64,000 bases of DNA from Streptomyces sp. NBC_01237 (GCF_035917275.1 NZ_CP108508.1:6448001-6512000); one strand, 5' to 3'; shown: positions 1 through 9,040, counted from the first letter of the stretch. Notes: generated by a model not told the origin, from the sequence alone. Made by a program: numbers and translations.

Positions 1-288
1 GACTTCGGGGACGTGAGCGACGACGACGTGCTCGACGCCCTGGAGGACGACGCCGGCTTCTCCGTGGGGGACCCCGTGGTGGGGCGGGTCGGCTATCTCT
101 CCCCGGGCCGCGCGGCCCTGGTGCCGGACGAGCTGAAGGCGGTCCGCGAGGAATTGCCGGGCGGCGGTGTGCTCCTGCGCATCGCGGCCCCCGGCGACAC
201 CGACGCGGTGGTCCGGGCCTACGAACGGCTGAACGGGGCCGGGGCGCTGCGGCCGCTGCCGCGCCCGATGGACCGGGCCGCGCTGTGA
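1..288 (+). CDS. C-terminal part of a hypothetical protein (runs off left edge)
   Basis: The frame is open from the first base, so the start probably lies outside the window; a GTG at 13 is available but no ribosome site can be judged. The visible 95 residues are acidic at the N-terminal side (a run of Asp around residues 5-15) with no membrane segment or signal peptide. I do not recognise the family; the stretch GYLSPGRAALVP faintly recalls DUF1877-type proteins, but that is not secure. The stop TGA overlaps the GTG start of the next gene in a GTGA junction, so the two are probably co-translated and may work together. Confidence 0.6.
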   Translation, partial: DFGDVSDDDVLDALEDDAGFSVGDPVVGRVGYLSPGRAALVPDELKAVREELPGGGVLLRIAAPGDTDAVVRAYERLNGAGALRPLPRPMDRAAL

Positions 289-833
289 GCGCCCGGACCG
301 GTGAGCCGTTCGCCACGGAGCGGGCCGTGTCCGAGGTCGAGGACCTGCTCGGGGGCCCCGTACCGTCCACCGGGCCCACCGTGGGGGAGGGCGACCCGGA
401 CACCGGCGAGTGGACCGCCACCAGCGGTGCGGGCTTCCGGATCGTCCCGCTCTGGGAGGGCGACCCGCTGACCGGTGTGTACGCCCCCGAGTGGAACGAC
501 GCCGAGGAGGCCGCCGAGGCCCATCTGGCCGCTCTCGTGGCGGAGTTGGACGCCCGATGGGGTGCGCACCGGGCGGTGGCCATGCATGTGGCGCTCTTCC
601 GGAAGCAGGAGGGCGCGCCGCTGCCCCCGCTGTTCGAGGCGCTGCTCGGACAGGACCTCTACGGCGACCTGACCGTCTGGGGACCGGTGCCGGCTGCGGT
701 GGCTGGACCGGCGGGCGCGCCGGACCGCTGGATCGCGGTGTGTGTCGGGCACAGCGACGGGGACGCGCCGCTGGTGATGGCGGCCCTGGTCAGCGACCGG
801 CCGGTCACGGAGCTGCCGGCGGGGGAGCGCTGA
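285..833 (+). CDS. Hypothetical cytoplasmic protein, 182 aa
   Basis: Starts at GTG overlapping the stop of the preceding gene by four bases, the usual sign of translational coupling. The product is soluble, mildly acidic, and has no signal peptide, membrane segment or recognisable catalytic motif. A Trp/Pro-rich central region (around WEGDPLTGVYAPEW) and a C-terminal stretch with hydrophobic strands (WIAVCVGHSDG) suggest a folded single domain. I cannot assign a function. It is followed after 27 bases by a convergent TetR gene, so the unit with the upstream partner ends here. Confidence 0.65.
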   Translation: MSARTGEPFATERAVSEVEDLLGGPVPSTGPTVGEGDPDTGEWTATSGAGFRIVPLWEGDPLTGVYAPEWNDAEEAAEAHLAALVAELDARWGAHRAVAMHVALFRKQEGAPLPPLFEALLGQDLYGDLTVWGPVPAAVAGPAGAPDRWIAVCVGHSDGDAPLVMAALVSDRPVTELPAGER

Positions 834-860
834 CCGAACGGCGTACCGCGTCCGGACGGT

Positions 861-1472
861 CTATGCGCCCGGGTCCTCCGGGCGCTCCCGGTCCTCCGGG
901 TACACCGCCCGGAGCTGGCCGCGTACGAAGCCGTCGAGGTCGTCCAGGCCCGCGGCCGCCAGCGTGTCGGGGCCGTCGGCCAGCAGATGCACGAGGGCGC
1001 CGTGCATCGCGAGGGTGACGGCGGCGGCCCGTTGCGGGGTGACGGGCAGTCCGGCGGCCCGTTGGGCCAGCTCCAGGCCGGTGAAGTCGGATGTGGCGAT
1101 CGGGTCGAGGATCGTCGACAGCCACGGCTTGCGGGCCGCCTCGGCCTGGAGCTCCAGGTAGGCGAGCAGACGGGACCGGCCCGGCCCGGCGACGTTCTCC
1201 AGGAGTCCCCGGAGCACGGCCACCAGGCCCTCGCGGTCGGTGGGACCCGGTCCGGCGGCGGCCAGTCGCTCCGTGATCGCCCGGTACTGCTCCAGGCAGC
1301 GTTCGGCCACCGCGCGCAGCAGGGCGTCCCTGGTCGGGAAGTAGTTCTTGGTGGTGCCGTGCGGTACCTCCGCGGCCGAGTCGACGGCGCGGTGCGTCAG
1401 ACCGCGACCGCCCGCGTCGGCCAGTACCTCGATCGCCGCGTCACGCAGCCGGTCCCGCCGGTCCGGATTCAC
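861..1472 (-). CDS. TetR/AcrR family transcriptional regulator
   Basis: 203-residue protein with an N-terminal TetR helix-turn-helix (about residues 8-50; recognition region around VPHGTTKNYFPTRDALL) and an all-helical C-terminal ligand/dimerisation domain. Start is GTG at 1472, supported by an AAGGAGG ribosome site seven bases upstream. It is divergent from the FAD monooxygenase at 1664, and the shared 191-bp intergenic region holds palindromes at 1608-1626 that could be its operator. By analogy with other TetR/monooxygenase pairs it probably represses its own gene and the monooxygenase until a small aromatic or lipophilic ligand binds; the ligand is unknown. Confidence 0.88.
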   Translation of the reverse strand: MNPDRRDRLRDAAIEVLADAGGRGLTHRAVDSAAEVPHGTTKNYFPTRDALLRAVAERCLEQYRAITERLAAAGPGPTDREGLVAVLRGLLENVAGPGRSRLLAYLELQAEAARKPWLSTILDPIATSDFTGLELAQRAAGLPVTPQRAAAVTLAMHGALVHLLADGPDTLAAAGLDDLDGFVRGQLRAVYPEDRERPEDPGA

Positions 1473-1500
1473 CGTCCGCCCTCCTTCTCCTGGATGACCT

Positions 1501-1568
1501 GCTCACAGGGGTGCCCCGCGCACAGAGGTGTGCCGCTCACAGGGGTGCCCCGCGCACAGAGGTGCGCC
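1501..1568. repeat. 34-bp tandem duplication
   Basis: Two adjacent 34-base copies beginning GCTCACAGGGGTGCCCCG at 1501-1534 and 1535-1568 differ at a single position (T versus C near the end). They lie just upstream of the TetR start, within its 5' region. This looks like a recent slippage or recombination duplication; a third truncated echo (GCTCACACTACC) follows at about 1590. Confidence 0.85.
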
Positions 1569-1607
1569 TTGCCCCGCCCGTGCCGCCTTGCTCACACTAC
1601 CCCAGCC

Positions 1608-1626
1608 GTGGTACCACAGATGTGGT
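1608..1626. promoter_or_regulatory. Candidate TetR operator (overlapping palindromes)
   Basis: GTGGTACCAC (1608-1617) is a perfect 10-bp palindrome and overlaps a second inverted repeat ACCACA-GA-TGTGGT (1613-1626). The site sits 38 bases before the monooxygenase start and between the divergent TetR gene and its presumed target, where a TetR operator is expected. That it binds this TetR protein is inference. Confidence 0.5.
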
Positions 1627-1663
1627 GATCTGATTCCGGGGCGGACGAGCTGAGGAGACCGGC

Positions 1664-2704
1664 ATGACCGGAACGGCGGCAGTGGTCGGGGCGGGAGTCG
1701 GCGGGCTGGCGACGGCGATCGGGCTGCGCCGCGCGGGGTGGGCGGTGTCGGTCGTCGAGCGGCGGGCGGAGGTTGAGCGCTACGGCACCGCGTTCGGCAT
1801 CCACCCCACCGCGCAGGCCGCGCTCGACCGCTTGGGGGTGGCGGCGTTCCGCGGCCGGGCGGTGCCGTACCGGGGCGCGCGGATCCGCACCCCGGCGGGC
1901 GAGGTGATGGCGAGCCTCCCGCTGGAGCGGATCGAGCGGAAGGCCGGCTGCCCCGAACTGCTGATCTCTCGGCCGTATCTGATCGACGCCCTGCTCGCCG
2001 TGCTGGACGCCTTCGGGGATGTGCCGCTCACGTTCGGCGAGAACGTCGGTGATGTGGACGCGCTGGTGGCCGGGCACGACCTGGTGGTCGGCGCCGACGG
2101 AATCCGCAGCGCCGTGCGCACCGCGCGCTTCGGCGGGCGCAGCGGCCCGCGGAGCGTCGGCTCCGTCGCCTGGATCGGTACCGCCGACTTCGAGAGCGGT
2201 GTCCACGGCGAGACCTGGGGCAGGGGCCGGTTCTTCGGGATGACCCCGGTCGAGCCGGGCCGCACCAACTGGTACGCCACGGTGCCCGAGGCCGTCACCG
2301 CCGAGGAGCTGCGCGGGTACTTCGAGGGCTGGCACGACCCCATCCCGCGCATCCTCGCCGGTACCGACCCGTCCCACCGGATCCGCTACGAGATGCGGCA
2401 CCTGTTCCCCGCCCTGCCCACCTTCGTCCACGGCGGGAGCGTCGCGCTGGTCGGCGACGCGGCACACGCCATGACGCCCAACCTGGGCCAGGGCGCGTGC
2501 ACGGCGATCCTCGACGCGGAGGCCCTGACCCGGGCCGTCGCGGAACACGGTCGAACCGGTCTGCCCGCCGCCCTGCGCGCCTACGACGCGGAGCGCCGCC
2601 GCAGCGCCCAGCGGGTCGCCTTCGGCTCCCGCAGCCTGCACCGCTTCATGACCACCGGGCGCACCGGCCTGCGGGACGCGCTGGTCCGCATGATGCCGGG
2701 CTGA
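1664..2704 (+). CDS. FAD-dependent monooxygenase (PHBH-type)
   Basis: 346-residue flavoprotein of the FAD_binding_3 (p-hydroxybenzoate hydroxylase-like) group. The Rossmann dinucleotide motif GAGVGGLATA lies at residues 9-18, the internal VGADGIRS motif at about 142, and the FAD ribityl-contact motif GDAAHAMTPNLGQG at about 264. Such enzymes hydroxylate aromatic or polyketide substrates using NAD(P)H and O2. ATG start with GAGGAG six bases upstream. It is somewhat shorter than many relatives, ending soon after the FAD domain helix. Divergent TetR at 861 probably controls it. Substrate not predictable from sequence. Confidence 0.9.
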   Translation: MTGTAAVVGAGVGGLATAIGLRRAGWAVSVVERRAEVERYGTAFGIHPTAQAALDRLGVAAFRGRAVPYRGARIRTPAGEVMASLPLERIERKAGCPELLISRPYLIDALLAVLDAFGDVPLTFGENVGDVDALVAGHDLVVGADGIRSAVRTARFGGRSGPRSVGSVAWIGTADFESGVHGETWGRGRFFGMTPVEPGRTNWYATVPEAVTAEELRGYFEGWHDPIPRILAGTDPSHRIRYEMRHLFPALPTFVHGGSVALVGDAAHAMTPNLGQGACTAILDAEALTRAVAEHGRTGLPAALRAYDAERRRSAQRVAFGSRSLHRFMTTGRTGLRDALVRMMPG

Positions 2705-3169
2705 GGGAGTCGTGCGCGTACCGCCGGACCCAGCAGCCGTGCGCGTACCGCCGGTGTCGCGGGACTCGTCCGCACAGGGCCGGGCCGGGGCAGGGGCCGT
2801 CGCCGCTGTAGGTTCCACCTTCTCGTGCGCGCCGGCTCCAGCGGAGATACCGGATTCCGCGCGAAGTGAGTACTGCGGGTGCCGGTCCTCCATGCGCAAT
2901 AGGCGGCCCGCACGACCCCGAAACGATCAACCGGGAATCAAGCCGGTGGATCCGGGGTGAGTCAGCGCACCGGGCAAGGGGGGATCTCCCAGTACCTGTA
3001 TCACCAGGGTCTCCCAGACGTCCCGAACGCCTGTCAACCTGATTGAGTCGAAAGCGTCGACAACGCTCCATGGACGCGCACTGCGGCTTTACCCCATCAG
3101 TTCAATTGAGCTGCCCCGAATGCGTGACCGTGTCGGCGCATTCCTCCACGGCAGAAGGGACGGAGACCA
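2705..3169. other. Intergenic stretch with a 17-bp direct repeat, no convincing gene
   Basis: 465 bases between the monooxygenase and the SDR gene. CGTGCGCGTACCGCCGG occurs twice (2711-2727 and 2738-2754), 27 bases apart. Open frames across the region lack plausible starts and family features. The right-hand part becomes more AT-rich as it approaches the SDR promoter. Confidence 0.5.
3099..3112. promoter_or_regulatory. Candidate operator upstream of SDR gene
   Basis: AGTTCAATTGAGCT is a near-perfect 14-bp palindrome (core TCAATTGA) 58 bases before the SDR start, in locally AT-rich DNA suitable for a promoter. The adjacent MmyB-type regulator gene is the natural candidate binder, which is inference only. 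Confidence 0.35.
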
Positions 3170-3976
3170 ATGGCGGACAACCAATTCACCACTCACACAG
3201 AACTTTTCGATCTGAGTGGGAAGTACGCCCTCGTCACTGGCGGCACCAGGGGAATTGGGATGATGGTGGCGCGCGGCCTTCTCCAGGCGGGCGCCCGCGT
3301 CGTCATCAGCTCACGCAAGGCAGACGCGTGCGCCAAGGCACAGCATCTACTGTCCGAATTCGGCGACGTTCAAGCAGTCCCCGCCGACCTGTCCAGGCGC
3401 GACGAGTGTCAGCGCCTCGCTGATCTTGTCAAGGCCGACTCGGAACGCCTGGACATCCTTGTCAACAACGCGGGAGCGATGTGGCGCGAGCCGCTGGAGA
3501 CGTTCCCGGACGAGGCCTGGGACACAGTGATCGACCTCAACCTCAAGTCGCCGTTCCGGCTGGTGCAGGCGCTGCTCCCCGCACTTCGCAGGGCAGGCAC
3601 CGCCGATGATCCCGCGCGGATCATCAACATCGGCAGTATCGCCGCCATCCACGTCGCCCAGTCGCCCAACTACTCGTACGCCAGCAGCAAAGCGGCACTC
3701 CATCAACTCACCAGAGTGCTGGCCAGAGAGCTGGGCCCACAGCACGTCACGGTGAACGCGATAGCACCGGGAGTGTTCCCGTCGCGGATGATGGCGTCCA
3801 CGCTCGATGCCATCGGCGACACGATCGCGGCGGCGGCCCCTCTGCGCCGGCTCGGCCGCGACGACGACATGGCGGGTATCGCCGTGTTTCTCGCCGGCCG
3901 GGCCGGGTCCTACCTCACGGGCACCATCATCCCGGTGGACGGCGGCATCGCGACGACCGCATCGGGTACCCCTTAG
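3170..3976 (+). CDS. SDR family NAD(P)-dependent oxidoreductase
   Basis: 268-residue classical short-chain dehydrogenase/reductase. Visible motifs: cofactor loop TGGTRGIG at residues 23-30, NNAG at about 99-102, and catalytic Tyr170 and Lys174 in YASSK. It probably interconverts a ketone or aldehyde and an alcohol; overall pattern resembles RhlG/3-oxoacyl-ACP-reductase-like enzymes, but the substrate is not evident. ATG start with GGGACGGAG upstream. Its codon use is a little less GC-biased than its neighbours. The XRE/MmyB regulator follows 27 bases after the stop; SDR-MmyB pairs are common in Streptomyces, the regulator usually controlling the reductase. Confidence 0.92.
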   Translation: MADNQFTTHTELFDLSGKYALVTGGTRGIGMMVARGLLQAGARVVISSRKADACAKAQHLLSEFGDVQAVPADLSRRDECQRLADLVKADSERLDILVNNAGAMWREPLETFPDEAWDTVIDLNLKSPFRLVQALLPALRRAGTADDPARIINIGSIAAIHVAQSPNYSYASSKAALHQLTRVLARELGPQHVTVNAIAPGVFPSRMMASTLDAIGDTIAAAAPLRRLGRDDDMAGIAVFLAGRAGSYLTGTIIPVDGGIATTASGTP

Positions 3977-4003
3977 GCTGCGGGACGGGCTTACGGTGAG
4001 GGG

Positions 4004-4897
4004 ATGGCCACGATGGATCCACGCACCGGGATACAGGAGTTTCTCAGCTCGCGTCGCGCCCGCATCGCACCGGAGCAGGCGGGCCTGCCCGCTTACGGCG
4101 GCAACCGTCGGGTCAAAGGTCTGCGCCGCGAGGAGGTAGCGCTACTGGCGGGGGTATCCGTCGACTACTACGTGCGCATGGAGCGCGGCAGCCTCGCCGG
4201 TGCCTCCGACGGCGTGCTCGACGCGTTGGCCTCTGCCTTGCAACTCGACGAGGCCGAGCGCGACCACCTGTTCCACCTCGCGCGCCAATCCAGGGCGCCC
4301 AGTGGCCCACGCCGGCGTAGGCCTGCCGTGACGGTGCGCTCGACGCTGCGGCAGGTGCTCGACGCGATCTCCGATGCGCCGGCCTGGATCGGTAACGGCC
4401 GTTATGACGTGCTCGCCATGAACCAACTCGCTCGCGCGCTGTATTCACCGGTGCTGGCCGACCCGCGACGGCCCGCGAACACAGCGCGGTTCGTCTATCT
4501 GAGCCCCGAGGCGGCCGGAGATTTCTTTGTCGACCACGACCAAATCGCCGGTGACGTGGCCGCGAAGCTACGCATGGAAGCCGGCCGCAATCCGCACGAC
4601 GAGGAGCTGATCGCCCTGGTCGGCGAACTGTCGACGTGCAGTGAGCTATTTCGGCAGCGGTGGGCATCCCAGGACGTGCGGCTGCACCGGTCCGGCCGCA
4701 AGCGTGTGCGCCATCCGATCGTGGGCCGGCTCGATTTGGACGTCGAGTCCCTGGAACTGCCCGCCGAACCCGGCCTGCGCCTCAACGTCTACACCGCACC
4801 CGCGGACACACCGACCGCTGACACATTGGCGCTCCTGGCGTCGTGGGCGGCCACCCGACAGACGCTGGCGACCGAGCTCGGAGCACACAACGGATAG
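4004..4897 (+). CDS. XRE family regulator with MmyB-like ligand domain
   Basis: 297-residue regulator. An N-terminal XRE helix-turn-helix (about residues 35-90, LRREEVALLAGVSVDYYVRMER) is followed by an MmyB-like PAS-type domain (about 110-280) that in family members binds fatty-acid-like ligands. Start choice: ATG 4004 has a TACGGT box exactly six bases upstream, which fits a leaderless transcript; ATG 4013 would give the more family-typical N-terminus MDPRTGIQEFL. Follows the SDR gene and probably regulates it. Direct repeats just downstream (4932-4993) could be a target of this or the next regulator. Confidence 0.9.
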   Translation: MATMDPRTGIQEFLSSRRARIAPEQAGLPAYGGNRRVKGLRREEVALLAGVSVDYYVRMERGSLAGASDGVLDALASALQLDEAERDHLFHLARQSRAPSGPRRRRPAVTVRSTLRQVLDAISDAPAWIGNGRYDVLAMNQLARALYSPVLADPRRPANTARFVYLSPEAAGDFFVDHDQIAGDVAAKLRMEAGRNPHDEELIALVGELSTCSELFRQRWASQDVRLHRSGRKRVRHPIVGRLDLDVESLELPAEPGLRLNVYTAPADTPTADTLALLASWAATRQTLATELGAHNG

Positions 4898-4931
4898 TCC
4901 AACCCCTACAGCTCTTGGTCACCGTGCGGAG

Positions 4932-4993
4932 TCAGTGCGCACAGCTCCTTGGGATTGCGCGTTCAGTGCGCACTTCACGGGTCCAGTGCGCAT
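4932..4993. repeat. Three helically phased direct repeats of CAGTGCGCA
   Basis: CAGTGCGCA begins at 4933, 4964 and 4984; the flanking T and C make TCAGTGCGCAC for the first two. The spacings of 31 and 20 bases are close to three and two helical turns, placing the copies on one face. They lie in the 119-bp gap between the MmyB gene and the convergent PucR gene. Function unknown; binding sites or a degenerate repeat are both possible. Confidence 0.55.
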
Positions 4994-5016
4994 CGAATCG
5001 CGGAACCTGCAGCCGC

Positions 5017-6171
5017 TCACAGCCGTGCCCGCTTCAGCGCCATGTGCAGCAGCAGCCGGTCCTCGCCGTCGTTCAGGTCGAGTCCGGTGAGCTGCTGGAC
5101 GCGGGAGAGGCGGTAGTACAGCGTCTGGCGGTGGACGCCGAGCTCCGCCGCCGTCCGGCTCGCCTGGCCCGCGCAGTCGAGGAACACCTCGGCGGTCCGG
5201 GCCAGCTCGGTGTGCGGCGGGGTCAGCAGAGTGGTCACCGCCGGGTCCGGGGCGGCGTCCGGGGTCCGGGGGAGTGCGGTCAGCAGACGGTACGGGCCGA
5301 TGGCCGCCCAGTCGGCGACCGGGCCGAAACGGTCCTCCGCCGTCGCCGCGCGGGCCGCTGACACCGCCTCGTGCCAGGAGTCGCCCAGCTCGGCCAGACC
5401 GCGGCGCGGGAGCGCGATCCCGGCCGTGGCGGCCGGGCCCGCGGCGGTCCGCAGCCGGTCCGCGGCGCTGGTGGCCGGATCCAGCTGACCGGCCGAGCGC
5501 AGCCGTACCAGGGCTGCCAGCGACAGGGCGCCCGCGCCGGCGGGGGAGGCCACCGAGGCCAGCGCCGCGGCCGAGGGGACCGTACGTACCGAAGGGGTGT
5601 CGTCCTCCCACGGGGTCACGCACACCACGGTGTGCAGGCCGTCCGCGTCCGGTCCGAGGGCCTCGCGCAGGGCGGCCACCGCCATGTCGTGCTGCCAGCC
5701 GCGCCCGGCCGCCAGAACCGCGCCGAACTCCCGCGTCAGATCCGCGCCCGCCCGCGCCTCGTCGGAGAACAGGGCCCCGATCCGGGCCGCGACGTCCATC
5801 GCGGCGCCCAGCTGCTCGTCGGTCGGGGCGGGCTCGGCGTCGAGCAGCCACACATAACCGAGCGCGACACCCCGATGGCGTACCGGAAGGCAGATCCGGT
5901 CCCGGAACACCCCGGCCTCCGGGGCGGCCGGAATCCGGACCGGGCCGGTCGCCCGCGCGATGCCGAAGCCCTCGAACCACGCCCGGACCGCCGGGGTGGA
6001 GCGCCGGGTCAGGATCGAGCGCGTCCGGACCGGGTCCATGGCCGTGTCGTCGTCGCTGTCGTGGGCGCCGAAGGCGACCAGGCCGAAGTCCCGGTTCTCC
6101 AGGGTGGCGGGGGCGCCGAGCAGCGTGGAGATCTCGTCGACCAGTTCCTGGTAATCGCCCTTCACTCGCAC
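5017..6171 (-). CDS. PucR-family transcriptional regulator of proline catabolism
   Basis: 384-residue regulator with a GAF-like N-terminal region and a C-terminal PucR/CdaR helix-turn-helix ([20 protein letters not shown], near residue 345). I place the start at GTG 6171 because GAGG lies nine bases upstream; the long upstream frame extension is antisense to proline dehydrogenase and is not credible. It is divergent from the proline dehydrogenase/P5C dehydrogenase genes and the 16-bp palindrome at 6186-6201 sits right against its ribosome site. It probably senses proline, activates the catabolic genes and controls itself. Confidence 0.88.
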   Translation of the reverse strand: MRVKGDYQELVDEISTLLGAPATLENRDFGLVAFGAHDSDDDTAMDPVRTRSILTRRSTPAVRAWFEGFGIARATGPVRIPAAPEAGVFRDRICLPVRHRGVALGYVWLLDAEPAPTDEQLGAAMDVAARIGALFSDEARAGADLTREFGAVLAAGRGWQHDMAVAALREALGPDADGLHTVVCVTPWEDDTPSVRTVPSAAALASVASPAGAGALSLAALVRLRSAGQLDPATSAADRLRTAAGPAATAGIALPRRGLAELGDSWHEAVSAARAATAEDRFGPVADWAAIGPYRLLTALPRTPDAAPDPAVTTLLTPPHTELARTAEVFLDCAGQASRTAAELGVHRQTLYYRLSRVQQLTGLDLNDGEDRLLLHMALKRARL

Positions 6172-6185
6172 ATTCTCGCACCTCT

Positions 6186-6201
6186 TCAGACATATGTCTG
6201 A
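6186..6201. promoter_or_regulatory. Perfect 16-bp palindrome, candidate PucR operator
   Basis: TCAGACATATGTCTGA is a perfect palindrome in the divergent region between the PucR gene (start 6171) and proline dehydrogenase (start 6347). Its left edge abuts the regulator's ribosome site, so binding would directly block the regulator's own expression while being about 146 bases from the catabolic gene start. Confidence 0.65.
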
Positions 6202-6346
6202 GGTCCCGGCCACAGATGCGTGACAGCTGTCGATGGCACACGATCGGAGGGATCCATAGATTTCACGGTGGTTCTCCGTGCCGTACCGGTTCGTTTTCCT
6301 TCGTACCGCTACGGCCGTTCGTACGTACTTTCCGTGGAGGTGCCCC

Positions 6347-7273
6347 GTGCTGGGTCCCGTGATTCTCGCCGCGTCGCGCAGCGACCGCATGCGCCGGTTC
6401 GTCTCCGCCGCGCCCGGCACCAAGCAGGTCGTCGACCGCTTCATCGCCGGTGAGACCGTCGACCAGGTCGTTCCGATCATCCAGGACGCCGCGGGCAAGG
6501 GCCTTGAGGTCACCCTGGACGTCGTGGGCGAGGACATCACCACCGCCGGCCAGGCCTCCGCCGCCCGGGACGCGTACCTGGAGCTGGTCGGCCGCCTCAA
6601 GGAGCTGGGCCTGGGCACCCGGGCCGAGATGTCCGTGAAGCTGTCGATGTTCGGCCAGGCGCTGGAGGGCGGCCACGAGCTGGCGCTCGCCAACGTCCGC
6701 CCGGTCGTCGAGGCCGCCGCCGAGATCGGCACCACGGTCACGCTGGACGCCGAGGACCACACCACCCTCGACTCGATGTTCGCCATCCACGAGGAGCTGC
6801 GGAAGGACTACCCGCAGACCGGCTGTGTGATCCAGTCCTACCTGTTCCGCACCGAGGACGACGCCCGCCGCCTGGCCGCCGCCGGCAGCCGCGTCCGTAT
6901 CGTGAAGGGCGCCTACAAGGAGCCCGCCTCCGTCGCGTACCAGGACAAGGCCGAGATCGACCGGGCGTACGTCCGCATCGTCAGGATCCTCATGGAGGGC
7001 GAGGGCTACCCGATGATCGGGTCCCACGACCCGCGGCTCATCGCCATCAGCCAGGAGCTCGCCCGCAAGGCCGGGCGCAAACTGGACGAGTACGAGTTCC
7101 AGATGCTGTACGGCATCCGCAGCGAGGAGCACATCCGGCTCGCGGCCGAGGGCCACCGGATGCGCGTCTACACGGCGTACGGCACCGACTGGTACGGATA
7201 CTTCATGCGCCGCCTCGCGGAGAAGCCGGCCAACCTGCTGTTCTTCGCCCGCTCCATCATCACCAAGGGCTGA
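6347..7273 (+). CDS. Proline dehydrogenase (monofunctional)
   Basis: 308-residue FAD enzyme that oxidises L-proline to delta-1-pyrroline-5-carboxylate, the first step of proline degradation to glutamate. The PRODH beta-barrel signatures are visible, including [24 protein letters not shown] and the C-terminal [14 protein letters not shown] choose GTG 6347 because GGAGG lies six bases upstream and the resulting length fits monofunctional bacterial enzymes; the frame is open further upstream. The P5C dehydrogenase gene follows after 51 bases, forming a two-gene operon controlled by the divergent PucR regulator. Confidence 0.95.
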   Translation: MLGPVILAASRSDRMRRFVSAAPGTKQVVDRFIAGETVDQVVPIIQDAAGKGLEVTLDVVGEDITTAGQASAARDAYLELVGRLKELGLGTRAEMSVKLSMFGQALEGGHELALANVRPVVEAAAEIGTTVTLDAEDHTTLDSMFAIHEELRKDYPQTGCVIQSYLFRTEDDARRLAAAGSRVRIVKGAYKEPASVAYQDKAEIDRAYVRIVRILMEGEGYPMIGSHDPRLIAISQELARKAGRKLDEYEFQMLYGIRSEEHIRLAAEGHRMRVYTAYGTDWYGYFMRRLAEKPANLLFFARSIITKG

Positions 7274-7324
7274 CCCCCGCCCCGGCCGACCCCCACCCCG
7301 CCCAACCAAGGAGACAAGGCACTC

Positions 7325-8956
7325 ATGGACGCTGTGACCCAGGTCCCCGCGCCGGTCAACGAGCCGGTCCGCTCCTACGCCCCGGGCTCCCCGGAGCGCG
7401 CCCGCCTCGAAGTGAAGCTCAAGGAGCTCGCCGAGAACCCGATCGACCTGCCGATGACCATCGGCGGCGAGAAGCGGATGGGTGGCGGCGAGCGCTTCGA
7501 CGTCGTGCAGCCGCACAACCACCAGGCCGTCATCGGTACGTTCGCCGGGGCCACCGAGCAGGACGCGCAGGACGCGATCGACGCCGCGCTGGCCGCCGCC
7601 CCGGCGTGGCGCGCGATGGCGTTCGACGACCGCGCCGCGATCATCCTGCGCGCCGCCGAGCTGCTGTCGGGCCCCTGGCGCGAGACGCTGGCCGCCTCGA
7701 CCATGCTCGGCCAGTCCAAGACCGCCCAGCAGGCCGAGATCGACACCCCCTGCGAGCTCGTCGACTTCTGGCGCTTCAACGTGCACTACGCGCGCCAGAT
7801 CCTCGCCGAGCAGCCCCCGGCCAACTCGCCGGGCGTGTGGAACCGCATGGACCACCGCCCGCTGGAGGGCTTCGTCTACGCGATCACGCCGTTCAACTTC
7901 ACGGCCATCGCGGGCAACCTCCCCACCGCCCCCGCCCTCATGGGCAACGTCGTGGTGTGGAAGCCGTCCCCGACGCAGACCCACGCCGCCGTGCTGCTGA
8001 TGCAGCTGCTGGAGGAGGCCGGTCTGCCCAAGGGCGTCATCAACCTGGTGACCGGCGACGGCATCGCCGTCTCCGAGGTGGCCCTGAACCACCGGGACCT
8101 GGCCGGTATCCACTTCACCGGCTCGACCCCGACCTTCCAGCACCTGTGGAAGACGGTCGGCAACAACATCGCCAACTACCGGACGTACCCGCGTCTGGTC
8201 GGCGAGACCGGCGGCAAGGACTTCGTCGTCGCCCACCCCAGCGCCGACCGCGCCGTGCTGAAGACCGCGCTGACGCGTGGCTCCTTCGAGTACCAGGGCC
8301 AGAAGTGCTCGGCCTCCTCGCGGGCGTACGTCCCGGCCTCCATCTGGAACTCCGGTTTCCAGGAGGAGTTCGCGGCCGAGGTCGACGGCATCAGGATGGG
8401 TGACGTCACCGACCTGACGAACTTCATCGGCGCCGTCATCGACGAGCGTTCGTTCGCCAAGAACAAGGCCGCGATCGACCGCGCGAAGTCCGACCCGACG
8501 TGCACGGTCGTCGCGGGCGGCACGTACGACGACTCCGTCGGCTACTTCGTCCGCCCGACGGTCATCGTCTGCACCGACCCGGCCAACGAGGTCTTCACGA
8601 CCGAGTACTTCGGCCCGATCCTCGCGATCCACGTGTACGAGGACGAGAAGTACGACGCCATGCTGGAGCAGATGGAGTCGGCCTCCGACTACGCGCTGAC
8701 CGGTGCGGTCATCTCCAACGACCGTGCGGCGGCCGCGTACACGATGGAGAAGCTGCGGTACGCCGCGGGCAACTTCTACATCAACGACAAGTCGACCGGC
8801 GCCGTCGTCGGCCAGCAGCCCTTCGGCGGCGGCCGTGCCTCGGGCACCAACGACAAGGCCGGTGCCCCGCAGAACCTGCAGCGCTGGACGCTGACCCGCG
8901 CCATCAAGGAGACGCTGGTCCCGCCGACCGACTACACCTACCCCCACCAGGGCTGA
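7325..8956 (+). CDS. pruA: L-glutamate gamma-semialdehyde (P5C) dehydrogenase
   Basis: 543-residue aldehyde dehydrogenase that oxidises glutamate semialdehyde (from P5C) to glutamate with NAD+. Catalytic Cys328 lies in GQKCSASSR and the general base Glu294 in VGETGGK, with the normal spacing of 34. Length and motifs match the mitochondrial/actinobacterial P5CDH (PruA) type. AAGGAG precedes the ATG. It is the second gene of the proline operon, and a strong stem-loop follows at 9000-9040. Confidence 0.96.
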   Translation: MDAVTQVPAPVNEPVRSYAPGSPERARLEVKLKELAENPIDLPMTIGGEKRMGGGERFDVVQPHNHQAVIGTFAGATEQDAQDAIDAALAAAPAWRAMAFDDRAAIILRAAELLSGPWRETLAASTMLGQSKTAQQAEIDTPCELVDFWRFNVHYARQILAEQPPANSPGVWNRMDHRPLEGFVYAITPFNFTAIAGNLPTAPALMGNVVVWKPSPTQTHAAVLLMQLLEEAGLPKGVINLVTGDGIAVSEVALNHRDLAGIHFTGSTPTFQHLWKTVGNNIANYRTYPRLVGETGGKDFVVAHPSADRAVLKTALTRGSFEYQGQKCSASSRAYVPASIWNSGFQEEFAAEVDGIRMGDVTDLTNFIGAVIDERSFAKNKAAIDRAKSDPTCTVVAGGTYDDSVGYFVRPTVIVCTDPANEVFTTEYFGPILAIHVYEDEKYDAMLEQMESASDYALTGAVISNDRAAAAYTMEKLRYAAGNFYINDKSTGAVVGQQPFGGGRASGTNDKAGAPQNLQRWTLTRAIKETLVPPTDYTYPHQG

Positions 8957-8999
8957 CCCCCTCCCGGGGCGCCGCAGCACGGCGCCCCGGCCCGGAGTC

Positions 9000-9040
9000 C
9001 CGCCTCCCGACCGGCCCCCCTGCCGGCCGGGAGGCGGTTT
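9000..9040 (+). terminator. Terminator after pruA
   Basis: A 15-bp stem with one mismatch (left arm from 9000, CCGCCTCCCGACCGG; right arm ending at 9037) is followed by TTT. It lies between pruA and the convergent nitroreductase gene and may work in both directions. Confidence 0.7.

Noticed and set aside
6263..8980. 905-codon open frame on the minus strand
   Set aside because: It is antisense to proline dehydrogenase and pruA, both certain genes; long empty frames are common on the opposite strand of GC-rich genes and the product is low-complexity (Asp/Gly/Val/Arg).
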